From: CAYUYV01 sp050331455
Lineage (GTDB): Bacteria; Pseudomonadota; Alphaproteobacteria; JAJFIK01
Direction: 5' to 3'
DNA length: 51,971 nt
Assembly: GCA_050331455.1 (NCBI GenBank)
Contig: JBHJGV010000059.1
Span: forward strand, 1-51,971
A program made the position numbers and the translations under genes. Below are positions 43,767-51,971 of this stretch, piece by piece. A model generated the notes under the pieces. The model ran no database searches. It was given only the letters and a program-made list of their open reading frames with translations, and was not told the DNA's origin. Within the stretch, counting starts at the first letter, position 1. The number at the start of each line of letters is the position of its first letter.

Positions 43767-45647
43767 ATGACGGATGTGCGGGCACAGCGCCTGGCCGGGG
43801 CGGGTACCCAGGTCGACGGGGATCGCAGCGACTATTTCGACGCGAAACGGGCCGAGGAGGCCGAAAGGCGCCCCGGCGCGCGGGACCTGCGCCCTTTGCG
43901 AACGCTCCTGCCCTATATCCTGCGCTATCCGGGCGTGCTGACGGGGGCCGGTCTTTTCCTTGTGCTCGCCGCTGGCGCGACTTTAAGCATTCCCCTGGCC
44001 GTGCGCCGCATGATCGACCAGGGGTTTTCTAAGGAAAATGCCGCCTCCATCGACACCGCCTTCCTCCTCATGCTGGCCGTGGCCGCCGTGATGGGCGTGG
44101 CCTCGGCCGCCCGTTTCTATTTCGTCACCTGGCTCGGTGAGCGGGTGGTCGCGGATCTGCGCCGGGACGTCTACAGCCATGTGGTGGGCCTGAGCCCGTC
44201 CTTTTTCGAGATCACGCGGACCGGCGAGGTCCTCTCGCGTCTCACGGCGGACACGACGCTGATTCAGACGATTGTCGGGTCCAGCATCTCCATCGCCGCG
44301 CGCACGGTCGTCACGTTTGTTGGCAGCCTGGCGCTTCTGGTGTGGACCAGCCCGGTCCTGTCCGCCCTTGTGCTGGCCTGCGCGCCGCTGGTGATCGGAC
44401 CCATCATGGTGTTCGGGCGCACCGTGCGCCGGCTGTCGCGGGCCAGCCAGGACCGCCTCGCCGACACGAGCGCCGTGGCCGGCGAGAGCCTTACCGCGAT
44501 CCAGACCGTCCAGGCGTTCACCCATGAGGACCGGGACAGGGCGCGCTATGGCAGCGCGGTGGAAGAGGCCTTCGCCATTGCCCTGCGCCGCACCCGGTAC
44601 CGGTCGATCCTGGTGGCCGTGTCGATCATTTTGGCCTTCGCGAGCATTGTGGGGGTGCTGTGGGTCGGCGCCCGGGCCGTGATCGAGGGCAGCATGAGCG
44701 GGGGCGAACTGGGCCAATTCATGCTCTACGCAGCGCTCCTTGCCGGGTCCATCGGCAGCCTGAGCGAGGTGTGGGGCGATCTGCAGCGGGCCGCCGGCGC
44801 CACGGAGCGCCTCGTCGGTCTCCTCGATGTGATCCCGGACATCAAGGCGCCCGCGAACCCGTTGACCATGCCTGTGCCGGCCCGAGGGTCCATCTCCTTC
44901 GAGGCGGTCCGTTTCAGCTATCCCACCCGTCCCGACGGGCGGGCGCTCGACGATTTCACCCTGTCCATCGAAGCCGGTGAAACAGTGGCCCTCGTGGGCC
45001 CCTCGGGCGCCGGAAAGACGACCGTCTTCCAGCTTCTGCAGCGCTTCTACGACGTTCAAGCGGGCCGCGTGCTGGTGGACGGGCGCCCGGTGACGCGGGT
45101 GACCCCGCAGGATCTGAGGCGACACCTTGCCCTCGTGGCCCAGGATCCCGTGATCTTCGCGGACACGGCGCGGGAGAATATCCGCTATGGTCGGTCCGAT
45201 GCGGATGACGCCGCGGTGCGGGCAGCCGCGAAGGCCGCGGCGGCGGACGGCTTCATTGAGGCCCTGCCCCAGGGGTACGACACGGATCTTGGAGAACGGG
45301 GCATGACGCTGTCCGGCGGCCAGCGCCAGCGGATCGCGATTGCCAGGGCCCTGCTCCGCGACGCGCCGATCCTGTTGCTCGATGAGGCCACGAGTGCGCT
45401 CGACGCGGAATCAGAGCATCTCGTACAACAGGCGCTCGAACGGGTGATGGAGGGTCGGACCACCCTGGTGATCGCCCACCGCTTGGCGACGGTCCAAAAA
45501 GCGGATCGTATCGTGGTGATGGATCAGGGGCGGGTGGTCGCGCAAGGACGGCATGCGGACCTCCTCGCCCAAGGCGGCCTCTATGCCCGTCTGGCGCGGC
45601 TCCAGTTCGGTACGCCGTCGAACGCCGAAGGAGGAAGCGGGGCTTGA
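43767..45647 (+). CDS. MsbA-like ABC exporter, fused membrane and ATPase domains
   Basis: 626 residues. The N-terminal region is hydrophilic. The six-helix exporter domain spans about 48-340, the nucleotide-binding domain about 375-610, with Walker A GPSGAGKTT (411-419), Q-loop VAQDPVIFADTARENI, signature LSGGQRQR, Walker B ILLLDEA and H-loop VIAHRLATVQ. It is a half-transporter that works as a homodimer and exports lipids or hydrophobic compounds. Its adjacency to rpmE is common in alphaproteobacteria. Its stop overlaps the start of the arylesterase gene. Confidence 0.95.
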   Translation: MTDVRAQRLAGAGTQVDGDRSDYFDAKRAEEAERRPGARDLRPLRTLLPYILRYPGVLTGAGLFLVLAAGATLSIPLAVRRMIDQGFSKENAASIDTAFLLMLAVAAVMGVASAARFYFVTWLGERVVADLRRDVYSHVVGLSPSFFEITRTGEVLSRLTADTTLIQTIVGSSISIAARTVVTFVGSLALLVWTSPVLSALVLACAPLVIGPIMVFGRTVRRLSRASQDRLADTSAVAGESLTAIQTVQAFTHEDRDRARYGSAVEEAFAIALRRTRYRSILVAVSIILAFASIVGVLWVGARAVIEGSMSGGELGQFMLYAALLAGSIGSLSEVWGDLQRAAGATERLVGLLDVIPDIKAPANPLTMPVPARGSISFEAVRFSYPTRPDGRALDDFTLSIEAGETVALVGPSGAGKTTVFQLLQRFYDVQAGRVLVDGRPVTRVTPQDLRRHLALVAQDPVIFADTARENIRYGRSDADDAAVRAAAKAAAADGFIEALPQGYDTDLGERGMTLSGGQRQRIAIARALLRDAPILLLDEATSALDAESEHLVQQALERVMEGRTTLVIAHRLATVQKADRIVVMDQGRVVAQGRHADLLAQGGLYARLARLQFGTPSNAEGGSGA

Positions 45648-46729
45648 ACGGGTGGTACAAAGCGGCGGCGGTCACCGGCTTGGCCGCGCTGTCGGGTCTT
45701 GCCTGGCTGGCCCTCGACGCCGCGATCCATGCGGGCGTGTTCCGGCGCATCTACCACACCGCCAATGACCGGTGCCGGCCGATCAAGGCCCCCTTGGGCA
45801 TCGAAGACGTGGCCATCGACCGGACCACGGGCTGGGTTTATTTGTCTGCTGCCGATTGGCGCTGGGGCCAGGGTGGCGGCCTTTACGCCATGCACCTCGA
45901 TGCACCCGGAGACGGGATCGTAAGCCTGACCGGCACCCTGGACGAGGACCTCTACCCCCGCGGCATTGGCCTGTGGATTGGCACGGATGAAAAACGCCTG
46001 TTCGCCGCCCTTCCCGCCCGCGGCGCCCGCAAGGCGGCCGTCGCTGTGTTCGGGATCGATGAGACCGGCCCCGACCGGGCGGGCGGGCGGCCGGCCCTCA
46101 CCCGGATCGCGACCATTGAGAGCGAGCAGTTTCAGGATCTCCAGGATGTGGCACCGGCCAGCGCCGACACATTCTATGCGACGGTCACCGGGTCCGACCG
46201 GCCCTCGGGCGGCCTGCTTCGCCAAACCGACATCCTCATGCGACGGGACACCGGCGCCGTGCTGCACTTCGACGGCACGCAAACGCGGCAGGTGGCCGGT
46301 GGCCTTACTTTCGCCAATGGAGTTGTGCTCGATGAGCAGAGGCAACGGCTCTACGTGACGGAGACCACCGAAGGCACGCTTCGGATTTTCGATCGCCTGG
46401 GCCCGGACGGGGCTCTGGCCGAGCGCGACACCGTTGCCATCGGTCCGGGGCCGGACAATCTGGACCTTGATGGCCAGGGCCGCCTTTGGGTCGCGGGCCA
46501 TCCGAGGCTTCTGGCCTTGGGTAACCATGGGCGGGATGGACCATCGCCGTCTCTCGTCCAAAGGATCAAGAACGGGGCCCTCGACGCGGTGAACCACCCA
46601 ACACGGACGGTTTATGCGGATCCGGGAACCCAATTGTCCGGGTCCAGCGCTGCGGCCGTCCATAACGGGCGCCTTGTCATCGGGTCCCTGTTCGATCCCC
46701 ACCTTCTCATTTGCGAGGGCATCGAATGA
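45644..46729 (+). CDS. Paraoxonase/arylesterase-like (SMP-30 fold) membrane-anchored protein
   Basis: 361 residues with a TTG start at 45644 that overlaps the exporter stop (TTGA) behind a GGAGGA site; no ATG or GTG lies at a sensible place. An N-terminal hydrophobic segment (about 6-26) acts as signal anchor, as in mammalian PON enzymes. A six-bladed beta-propeller follows with PON-type strings: GIEDVAIDRTTGWVYLSAAD, ASADTFYATVT, FANGVVLDEQRQRLYVTETT and GPDNLDLDGQGRLWVAGHP. PON1 places its two calcium ions at the equivalent Asn/Asp/Glu residues. Lactonase or arylesterase activity is likely. Translationally coupled to both neighbours. Confidence 0.85.
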   Translation: MNGWYKAAAVTGLAALSGLAWLALDAAIHAGVFRRIYHTANDRCRPIKAPLGIEDVAIDRTTGWVYLSAADWRWGQGGGLYAMHLDAPGDGIVSLTGTLDEDLYPRGIGLWIGTDEKRLFAALPARGARKAAVAVFGIDETGPDRAGGRPALTRIATIESEQFQDLQDVAPASADTFYATVTGSDRPSGGLLRQTDILMRRDTGAVLHFDGTQTRQVAGGLTFANGVVLDEQRQRLYVTETTEGTLRIFDRLGPDGALAERDTVAIGPGPDNLDLDGQGRLWVAGHPRLLALGNHGRDGPSPSLVQRIKNGALDAVNHPTRTVYADPGTQLSGSSAAAVHNGRLVIGSLFDPHLLICEGIE

Positions 46730-48093
46730 CCATTCGGAACGCTGCGCCCATCCTGGCCGTCTCGATGGCGGCCGGCCTTGCCATTCTGCTCCCGGGCTGC
46801 CTGTCGGCCACCCCGAGCGCGGCCGCCACTCTCGTTGTGGAGCCCGGCGACAGCATCCAGGCCGCCGTCGACCGGGCCGGTGATGGGGACACGGTGCTCG
46901 TGCGCGCCGGCCGCTACCGGGAGAACATCACCGTGTGCCGCAAGCGCGGTCTGAAAATCGTCTCCGAACAGCTCTATGGCGCCCATCTCCAAGGGGACGG
47001 CAAGCGCCCCATCGGCTTCCACGACTGTGAATTCCGCCTCGGTACATCGACCGCCGCCGGCGCGCCGGGTACCCATGTCAAAGGGTTCCTCATCACCGAC
47101 GGTCCGGGCTATGGCGAGGAGGGCGTGGGCCGCACCAATAACAGCACCATGCCCGAACAGGGCATGCAGGTGATCGGCGCCGGCCGGAACTGGACCATCG
47201 ACAGCGTGCGGATCGAACGGGTCGCAAACGGCATTGTCCTCGGCGGCAACGGCGCGGTGATTGCCGACACGGTGGTGACCGATATCGAGCGGCGCAATGC
47301 CCATTTCCTGCTCGCGGCCGTGCCGGGACAGATCAACGCCAGCAACCCGAAAATCGAGGACATCACCATTTCCCGGGCGACCTTCACGGGATGCAACACG
47401 CGCGACCTGATTGGCCGGCCAGCCCATACCAATTGCGTGAAAATTCTCCAGGCCAATACTGTCACGGTCGAGCATGTGGTTTCGGAAAATCATGTGGGCA
47501 GCGCCTTCTGGCTCGACTGGCGGGTGCGCAACTATGTGCTGCGCTTCAGCCGCTTTGCCGATCAGCGCATCCCGCGGACCCAGAAATGGATGGCGGCCGT
47601 CCAGATCGAAGGCAATCAGTCTGCGGATTACGGACCGGCGGACGGTGTGTATGATGACGGGCAGATCTGCTTCAACCGCTTCGAAGACAACGAATTCGCG
47701 GATCTCCATGTGGCCGAGACCTCCAATCTGTCCGTCTACCGGAATGATTTCGGCCGGCGCAGCGGCATGACCCTGTCCGTGCGCGATATGGGTTTCGATC
47801 GCCATGGCGCCTATCCCATGTCCTTTGTGGAGGTCCGGGACAATACCCATACGAACATCTCCCGTGGGGAAAACGAGAACCGCGTGCTCATCGACGGTCT
47901 GCGGGGCAATCGCCTGATCGAGGCGACGGATCGGACCCGGGCGGACGATCTTGCGAAATGCGCCGCCCATGTCCGCCCGGCCGCCTATGGCCCGGATTGC
48001 CAGGGTGCCTTTTGCGGGGCGAATACGGCCACGGCCGAAGCGGCCTATGACCCGGCCGATTTCAACGCCCTGAGGCTGGACTCAGACGCCTGA
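46726..48093 (+). CDS. Right-handed parallel beta-helix lipoprotein
   Basis: 455 residues from the ATG at 46726, which overlaps the arylesterase stop (ATGA). A lipoprotein signal with lipobox LPGC is followed by a parallel beta-helix: DSIQAAVDRAGDGDTVLVRAG is the classic entry motif, followed by repeated rungs such as NWTIDSVRIERVANGIVL, NTVTVEHVVSENHVGSAF and NYVLRFSRFADQRI. Such helices are found in polysaccharide lyases and in periplasmic carbohydrate-binding proteins. No catalytic set could be assigned. The C-terminal Cys-containing segment (CAAHV ... DCQGAFC) may be disulfide-bonded. Confidence 0.85.
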   Translation: MTIRNAAPILAVSMAAGLAILLPGCLSATPSAAATLVVEPGDSIQAAVDRAGDGDTVLVRAGRYRENITVCRKRGLKIVSEQLYGAHLQGDGKRPIGFHDCEFRLGTSTAAGAPGTHVKGFLITDGPGYGEEGVGRTNNSTMPEQGMQVIGAGRNWTIDSVRIERVANGIVLGGNGAVIADTVVTDIERRNAHFLLAAVPGQINASNPKIEDITISRATFTGCNTRDLIGRPAHTNCVKILQANTVTVEHVVSENHVGSAFWLDWRVRNYVLRFSRFADQRIPRTQKWMAAVQIEGNQSADYGPADGVYDDGQICFNRFEDNEFADLHVAETSNLSVYRNDFGRRSGMTLSVRDMGFDRHGAYPMSFVEVRDNTHTNISRGENENRVLIDGLRGNRLIEATDRTRADDLAKCAAHVRPAAYGPDCQGAFCGANTATAEAAYDPADFNALRLDSDA

Positions 48094-48218
48094 GCCGGGC
48101 TTGCCCGCGCGGTGCGCGGCTTCCGGTTTGTACACGCCGGCGCGGCCGGGCAAAGTGATGCCGTTGAAGGACACCACGCCCCGCCCAAGGCAGGGCATTT
48201 CGAGGGGGAACCGGAGCG

Positions 48219-48632
48219 ATGACCGCTATTGTGACGCCGATGCTGGCCTTGGTCGTTTGGACGCTGGTGATGTGGCTGTGGATGTATATCCGGCGCATTC
48301 CGGCCCTTCAGGCGGCGGGCATTGCACCGGATGAGGCCCGCCATCCCGGCTCCCTCGATCTGCTGCCGAGCGATGTGCGCGCCGCCGCCGACAACTACAA
48401 TCACCTCCACGAGCAGCCGACGCTTTTCTATGCCATCGTGGTCTACAGCCACCTGACCGGTCTCGACAGTGCTCTCGCCGTGGGTCTGGCCTGGACCTAT
48501 GTGGCTTTGCGCATTGTCCATTCCCTGATCCAGATCACGATCAACAGGGTCCTGCTGCGCTTCCTGGTATTTGCCGCCGCGTCGGTCGTGCTGATCGTGC
48601 TCACGGCCCTGAATGTCCTGGCGCTGATGTAA
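48219..48632 (+). CDS. MAPEG-family membrane protein
   Basis: 137 residues with four predicted transmembrane helices and the family strings HLHEQPTLFYAIVV and ALRIVHSLIQ. MAPEG proteins are membrane glutathione-dependent or eicosanoid-type enzymes; in bacteria the substrate is mostly unknown. ATG at 48219 after a GGAGCG site. It lies 125 bases after the beta-helix gene and ends before a bidirectional hairpin. Confidence 0.9.
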   Translation: MTAIVTPMLALVVWTLVMWLWMYIRRIPALQAAGIAPDEARHPGSLDLLPSDVRAAADNYNHLHEQPTLFYAIVVYSHLTGLDSALAVGLAWTYVALRIVHSLIQITINRVLLRFLVFAAASVVLIVLTALNVLALM

Positions 48633-48685
48633 TCAGGGCGCGCGGGGCCTGCCCCCCGATTACACCGTCCTTGCCTGAAAGCATG

Positions 48686-48717
48686 GGCGCGTAATGGGCC
48701 AAGGCCCATAACGCGCC
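48686..48717. terminator. Long hairpin between converging MAPEG and histone-deacetylase-fold genes
   Basis: GGCGCGT-A-ATGGGCC pairs with GGCCCAT-A-ACGCGCC around a tiny loop: two 7-bp helices with an A-A mismatch. It has no U-run on either strand, so it may slow polymerase or protect 3' ends rather than terminate by itself. Its location between converging stops (48632 and 48727) supports a shared transcript-end role. Confidence 0.55.
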
Positions 48718-48726
48718 GTCTCGGGC

Positions 48727-49770
48727 TCAGCCATTGTTGAAACCCGTCAGGGCACGGACGACATTGGTGCCGAGGGCGTCCACGGCGTAACCGCCTTCCA
48801 TGATGATGGCCGTGGGCAGGCGCAAGCCGGCGAGGCGGGCGCCGAGCGGGGCAAAATCCTCCGTCTTGAGACGGAACCGGGAAATAGGATCGCCCTCGTA
48901 AGTGTCGAAACCGAAGGAGACGACGAGCGCATCCGGCGCGAAGGCGCTAACGGTGTCGCAGGCTGCATCGAGGGCCGGGGCGTAGCCCGCCCAGTCCGTA
49001 CCGAAGGGCAAAGGCAAGTTGACCGTGGCCCCCTCCCCCGCGCCCGCGCCGGTCTCGTCCGCATGGCCGAGAAAATAGGGAAACTCCCACCGCGGATCGG
49101 CATGGACGTTAACCACGAGCACATCGCCTCGCCCATAGAAAATGGCCTGGGTGCCGTTGCCGTGGTGATAGTCCACATCAAGCACGGCCACCCGGGACGC
49201 GCCCGCATCCCGAAAGGCCTGGGCCGCAATGGCTGCATTGTTCAAGAAACAATAGCCGCCATAGACATCCCCCGCCGCATGGTGGCCGGGCGGCCGCGCG
49301 AGGGAGAAAACCGCGCGCGCGCCCTTTGACACCAGATCGACAGCCGTCAGAGCGCAGAAGGCGGCATGGGTCACAGCCTCCCAGGTGCCCGGCCCGATGG
49401 GCGTGCCGGCATCCATCGCATAATAAGAGATGATCCCGTCGATATGTTCCGGCCGGACGGCCCGCAGCGAACGCACGGGCCAGATCAGCGGCAGGGCGTC
49501 CGGGGCATTCCCGTCCGCATCGCCGTGTTCGGCCAGCCAATCCGTCCAGCAGCGCTCCAGGAAGGCCAGGAAATCCGGGCTGTGCACCCGCTCCAGCGCC
49601 GCAAGGCTGTGCACCGGGGGCTCGGTCCAATCCGCAAAGCCGGCCGCTTCCAGGGCCGCCTTGACCGTCAGGGCCCGTTCGGGGCGCTCATTGCAGGGCT
49701 GAATCTCCCCGTCATTCAGCTCCCCACGACCATGGTGGCGGACATGTTTGGGCGAATAGACAATTTTCAC
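48727..49770 (-). CDS. Histone-deacetylase-fold amidohydrolase (acetylpolyamine/acetoin-utilisation type)
   Basis: 347 residues from the GTG at 49770, which sits behind a GGAGG site and opens with KIVYSPKHVRHHG; the large upstream frame has no family sequence. The arginase-deacetylase fold shows RPERALTVKAAL, the catalytic histidine pair in RPPGHHA, zinc ligands in DVDYHHGNGTQ and GFDTYEGDP, and a late IMEGGYAV. Bacterial members deacetylate polyamines or small amides; the enlarged first insert (WTDWLAEHGDADGNAPDAL) is like polyamine deacetylases. Confidence 0.92.
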   Translation of the reverse strand: MKIVYSPKHVRHHGRGELNDGEIQPCNERPERALTVKAALEAAGFADWTEPPVHSLAALERVHSPDFLAFLERCWTDWLAEHGDADGNAPDALPLIWPVRSLRAVRPEHIDGIISYYAMDAGTPIGPGTWEAVTHAAFCALTAVDLVSKGARAVFSLARPPGHHAAGDVYGGYCFLNNAAIAAQAFRDAGASRVAVLDVDYHHGNGTQAIFYGRGDVLVVNVHADPRWEFPYFLGHADETGAGAGEGATVNLPLPFGTDWAGYAPALDAACDTVSAFAPDALVVSFGFDTYEGDPISRFRLKTEDFAPLGARLAGLRLPTAIIMEGGYAVDALGTNVVRALTGFNNG

Positions 49771-49935
49771 CGGTGACCTCCATCCTGACGACCATACTTG
49801 CCGGTATTCGGGCGGGTATCTGGGCAGGCATCCGCGCGGAAGCCGGCCGGCCCGCCGCCGGCCCCGACCTGAGTGCGGCGAGGTGCCCCCTCTAGACCCT
49901 TGGCGGGGGGCAGGCCGGATGCTATCTCCACAACC

Positions 49936-51738
49936 ATGGCTAAAATGTCGAAGATCCGCAATTTTTCCATCGTCGCCCATATCGATCACGGCAAGTCCAC
50001 CCTTGCCGACCGATTGATCCAAATGTGTGGGGGGCTGACAGAGCGCGAGATGAAGGCGCAGGTGCTCGACTCGATGGATATCGAGCGGGAACGGGGCATC
50101 ACGATCAAGGCCCAAACCGTGCGCTTGACCTACAAGGCCGAGGATGGGGAGATCTACACCCTGAACCTCATCGACACGCCGGGCCATGTGGACTTCGCCT
50201 ATGAGGTCAGCCGCTCCCTGTCGGCCGTCGAAGGCTCCCTCCTGGTGGTGGATGCGAGCCAGGGGGTCGAGGCCCAGACCCTCGCCAATGTCTATCAGGC
50301 CATCGAACACAATCACGAAATCGTGCCGGTGCTGAACAAGATCGACCTGCCGGCGGCCGAGCCCGACCGGGTCAAGGAACAGATCGAAGAGGTCATCGGC
50401 CTCGATGCGTCCAACGCCCTGGAGATCTCTGCCAAGACCGGTCTCGGCATGGACACGGTGCTCCAGGCTATCGTGGATCGATTGCCTGCTCCGGACGGCG
50501 ATCCGGATGCGCCGCTCAAGGCCATGCTGGTGGATAGCTGGTACGACGCCTATCTCGGTGTGGTCGTGCTGGTGCGCATCATCGACGGATCGCTCAAAAA
50601 GGGTCAGAAAATCCGCATGATGCAGACCGGCGCCACCTATCCCGTGGACCGGGTTGGCATTCTCACACCCAAGGGCGTGATGATCGATTCGTTGGGTCCG
50701 GGTGAGATCGGCTTCCTCACCGCCTCCATCAAACAAGTGGCGGACACGCGGGTCGGCGATACAATCACGGAAGAAAAACGCCAGACCGCGGAGCCCCTGC
50801 CCGGCTTCCAGCCGGCTCAGCCCGTGGTGTTCTGCGGCCTCTTCCCCGTCGATTCAGCAGATTTCGAAGACCTGCGCGAGGCCATGGGAAAGCTGCGTCT
50901 CAACGATGCCAGTTTCGAATTCGAGATGGAGACCTCCGCGGCGCTCGGCTTCGGCTTCCGCTGCGGCTTTCTCGGTCTCCTCCATCTGGAAATCGTCCGC
51001 GAGCGGCTGGAGCGCGAATTCAATATCGATCTCATCACCACCGCCCCGTCGGTGATCTATCACCTGCACATGACGGACGGGACCACGCAGGACATGCACA
51101 ATCCCGCCGACATGCCGGATGTGGTGCAAATCGACCGGATTGAGGAGCCCTGGATCAAGGGCACCATTCTGGTTCCGGACGATTATCTGGGCGCGGTGCT
51201 GAAACTGTGCGAGGACCGGCGCGGCATTCAACAGGAACTCACCTATGTGGGCAGCCGGGCCATGGTCATTTACAGCCTGCCGCTCAATGAAGTCGTCTTT
51301 GACTTTTACGACCGGCTGAAATCCGTGACCCGCGGATATGCCAGTTTTGACTATGACATCACCGGCTATGAGGCCGGGGATCTGGTCAAAATGTCTTTGC
51401 TCGTGAATGCCGAGCCCGTGGACGCGCTGGCCATGATCGTCCATCGCAGCCGCGCCGAGGCGCGGGGCCGGGCCATGTGCGAGAAGCTGAAGGACCTCAT
51501 CCCGCGCCACCTGTTCCAGATCCCGGTCCAGGCGGCCATCGGCGGGCGGATCATCGCCCGCGAGACCATCAAGGCCATGCGCAAGGATGTGACCGCGAAA
51601 TGCTATGGCGGTGACGCCACGCGCAAGCGCAAGCTTCTGGAAAAGCAGAAAGAGGGTAAGAAAAAGATGCGCCAGTTCGGCCGCGTCGAGATCCCGCAGG
51701 AGGCCTTCATCGCCGCCCTGAAGATGGATGAGAATTGA
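49936..51738 (+). CDS. lepA: Elongation factor 4 (LepA), back-translocating ribosomal GTPase
   Basis: 600 residues from the ATG at 49936 (MAKMSKIRNFSIVAHIDHGKST). GTPase motifs: G1 AHIDHGKST, G2 region RERGIT, G3 DTPGHVDF, G4 NKIDLP, G5 SAKTG. These are followed by EF-G-like domains II, III and V and the LepA-specific C-terminal domain (ALCEKLKDLIPRHLFQIPVQAAIG-like stretch, then RKKLLEKQKEGKKKMRQFG-like). It acts on stalled ribosomes. Divergent from the deacetylase gene, 165 bases between starts. No further gene is visible in the last 230 bases. Confidence 0.97.
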   Translation: MAKMSKIRNFSIVAHIDHGKSTLADRLIQMCGGLTEREMKAQVLDSMDIERERGITIKAQTVRLTYKAEDGEIYTLNLIDTPGHVDFAYEVSRSLSAVEGSLLVVDASQGVEAQTLANVYQAIEHNHEIVPVLNKIDLPAAEPDRVKEQIEEVIGLDASNALEISAKTGLGMDTVLQAIVDRLPAPDGDPDAPLKAMLVDSWYDAYLGVVVLVRIIDGSLKKGQKIRMMQTGATYPVDRVGILTPKGVMIDSLGPGEIGFLTASIKQVADTRVGDTITEEKRQTAEPLPGFQPAQPVVFCGLFPVDSADFEDLREAMGKLRLNDASFEFEMETSAALGFGFRCGFLGLLHLEIVRERLEREFNIDLITTAPSVIYHLHMTDGTTQDMHNPADMPDVVQIDRIEEPWIKGTILVPDDYLGAVLKLCEDRRGIQQELTYVGSRAMVIYSLPLNEVVFDFYDRLKSVTRGYASFDYDITGYEAGDLVKMSLLVNAEPVDALAMIVHRSRAEARGRAMCEKLKDLIPRHLFQIPVQAAIGGRIIARETIKAMRKDVTAKCYGGDATRKRKLLEKQKEGKKKMRQFGRVEIPQEAFIAALKMDEN

Positions 51739-51971
51739 TCCGGCACAGTCTCGTCGCCCAGACGCCCCGGTGGATCGGCCGGTGGATCGGATTGCAATCT
51801 ACCGCTCCAAAACCGCCACGACGGGCCCCCATGCGCGGTTGACCCGCGATGGCGGGTTCAAACGCGCCCTACAAAGATGAATTTGCTCATCTCGTGCCCG
51901 TGGACCCTTAGTCTGCTCGCCGGTCAATGCTGTGTTTCGTGAAGCACTCAACTGGCCCGGATCGTAACCGC

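Noticed and set aside
49771..50736. Extension of the deacetylase-fold gene into the lepA coding region
   Set aside because: The extra codons are antisense to lepA, and the GTG at 49770 has an excellent ribosome site and family N-terminus.
51739..51971. Possible tRNA-like segment (GCGGGTTCAAACGCGCC) after lepA
   Set aside because: The GGTTCAAA string resembles a T-loop, but no acceptor, D or anticodon arm of a cloverleaf can be drawn around it.

Overview
The window is a GC-rich, densely coded piece of an alphaproteobacterial chromosome. The evidence is the gene content and neighbourhoods: a DjlA-like TerB/DnaJ protein, a DUF6111 gene between a CoA-type NUDIX hydrolase and the CCA-adding enzyme, an ArsR-methyltransferase fusion ahead of metF and metH, rpmE next to an ABC exporter, and a complete N-acetylglutaminylglutamine amide (NAGGN) osmolyte operon. 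The osmolyte operon fits a halotolerant, marine or soil lineage. Genus cannot be decided from the sequence. I saw no tRNA, rRNA, CRISPR array, insertion sequence or integrase.

Layout. 1-3.2 kb (minus): a membrane-fusion protein cut by the window edge, and a large Calx-beta/vWA/double-CBM2 protein preceded by an AT-rich stretch. 3.7-6.8 kb (minus): rnpB (RNase P RNA) and an overlapping run of two EamA transporters and an AmpD-like amidase. 7-8.8 kb (minus): DjlA-like co-chaperone and a GH19-type lysozyme/chitinase. 9.2-9.4 kb: a candidate small RNA with an intrinsic terminator. 9.4-15.1 kb (minus): methionine-cycle operon (ArsR-methyltransferase, metF, metH). 15.5-20.2 kb (plus): mlaA, mlaC, DUF1285, NUDIX, DUF6111, cca. 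20.4-25.1 kb (minus): NAGGN operon. 25.2-29.6 kb (minus): an uncharacterised protein, a SppA protease and a SapC-family protein. 30-35.8 kb: an XRE regulator, a secreted endonuclease/phosphatase-fold protein, an FAD-linked oxidase, a MESH1-like HD hydrolase, a DUF1223 protein and a TRL-like lipoprotein. 36-40.4 kb: a divergent pair, a giant usher-like outer-membrane protein and a lipoprotein, both ending in SPOR-like domains. 40.5-43.2 kb: a galE remnant, an FAD oxidoreductase of polysaccharide-locus type and an NTF2-fold protein. 43.2-48.6 kb: rpmE, then an overlapping operon of ABC exporter, paraoxonase-like arylesterase and beta-helix lipoprotein, then MAPEG. 48.7-51.7 kb: a histone-deacetylase-fold amidohydrolase diverging from lepA.

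How genes work together. metF makes 5-methyl-THF and MetH uses it, probably under control of the ArsR-methyltransferase encoded first in the operon. AsnO, Ngg and the M42 peptidase form the osmolyte module. MlaA and MlaC are two parts of the phospholipid-retrieval pathway; the inner-membrane MlaFED complex is not in this window. The least explained locus is the divergent usher-SPOR/lipoprotein-SPOR pair at 36-40.4 kb, which I regard as the best candidate for an undescribed envelope system. Most of the remainder is recognisable housekeeping or envelope biology.
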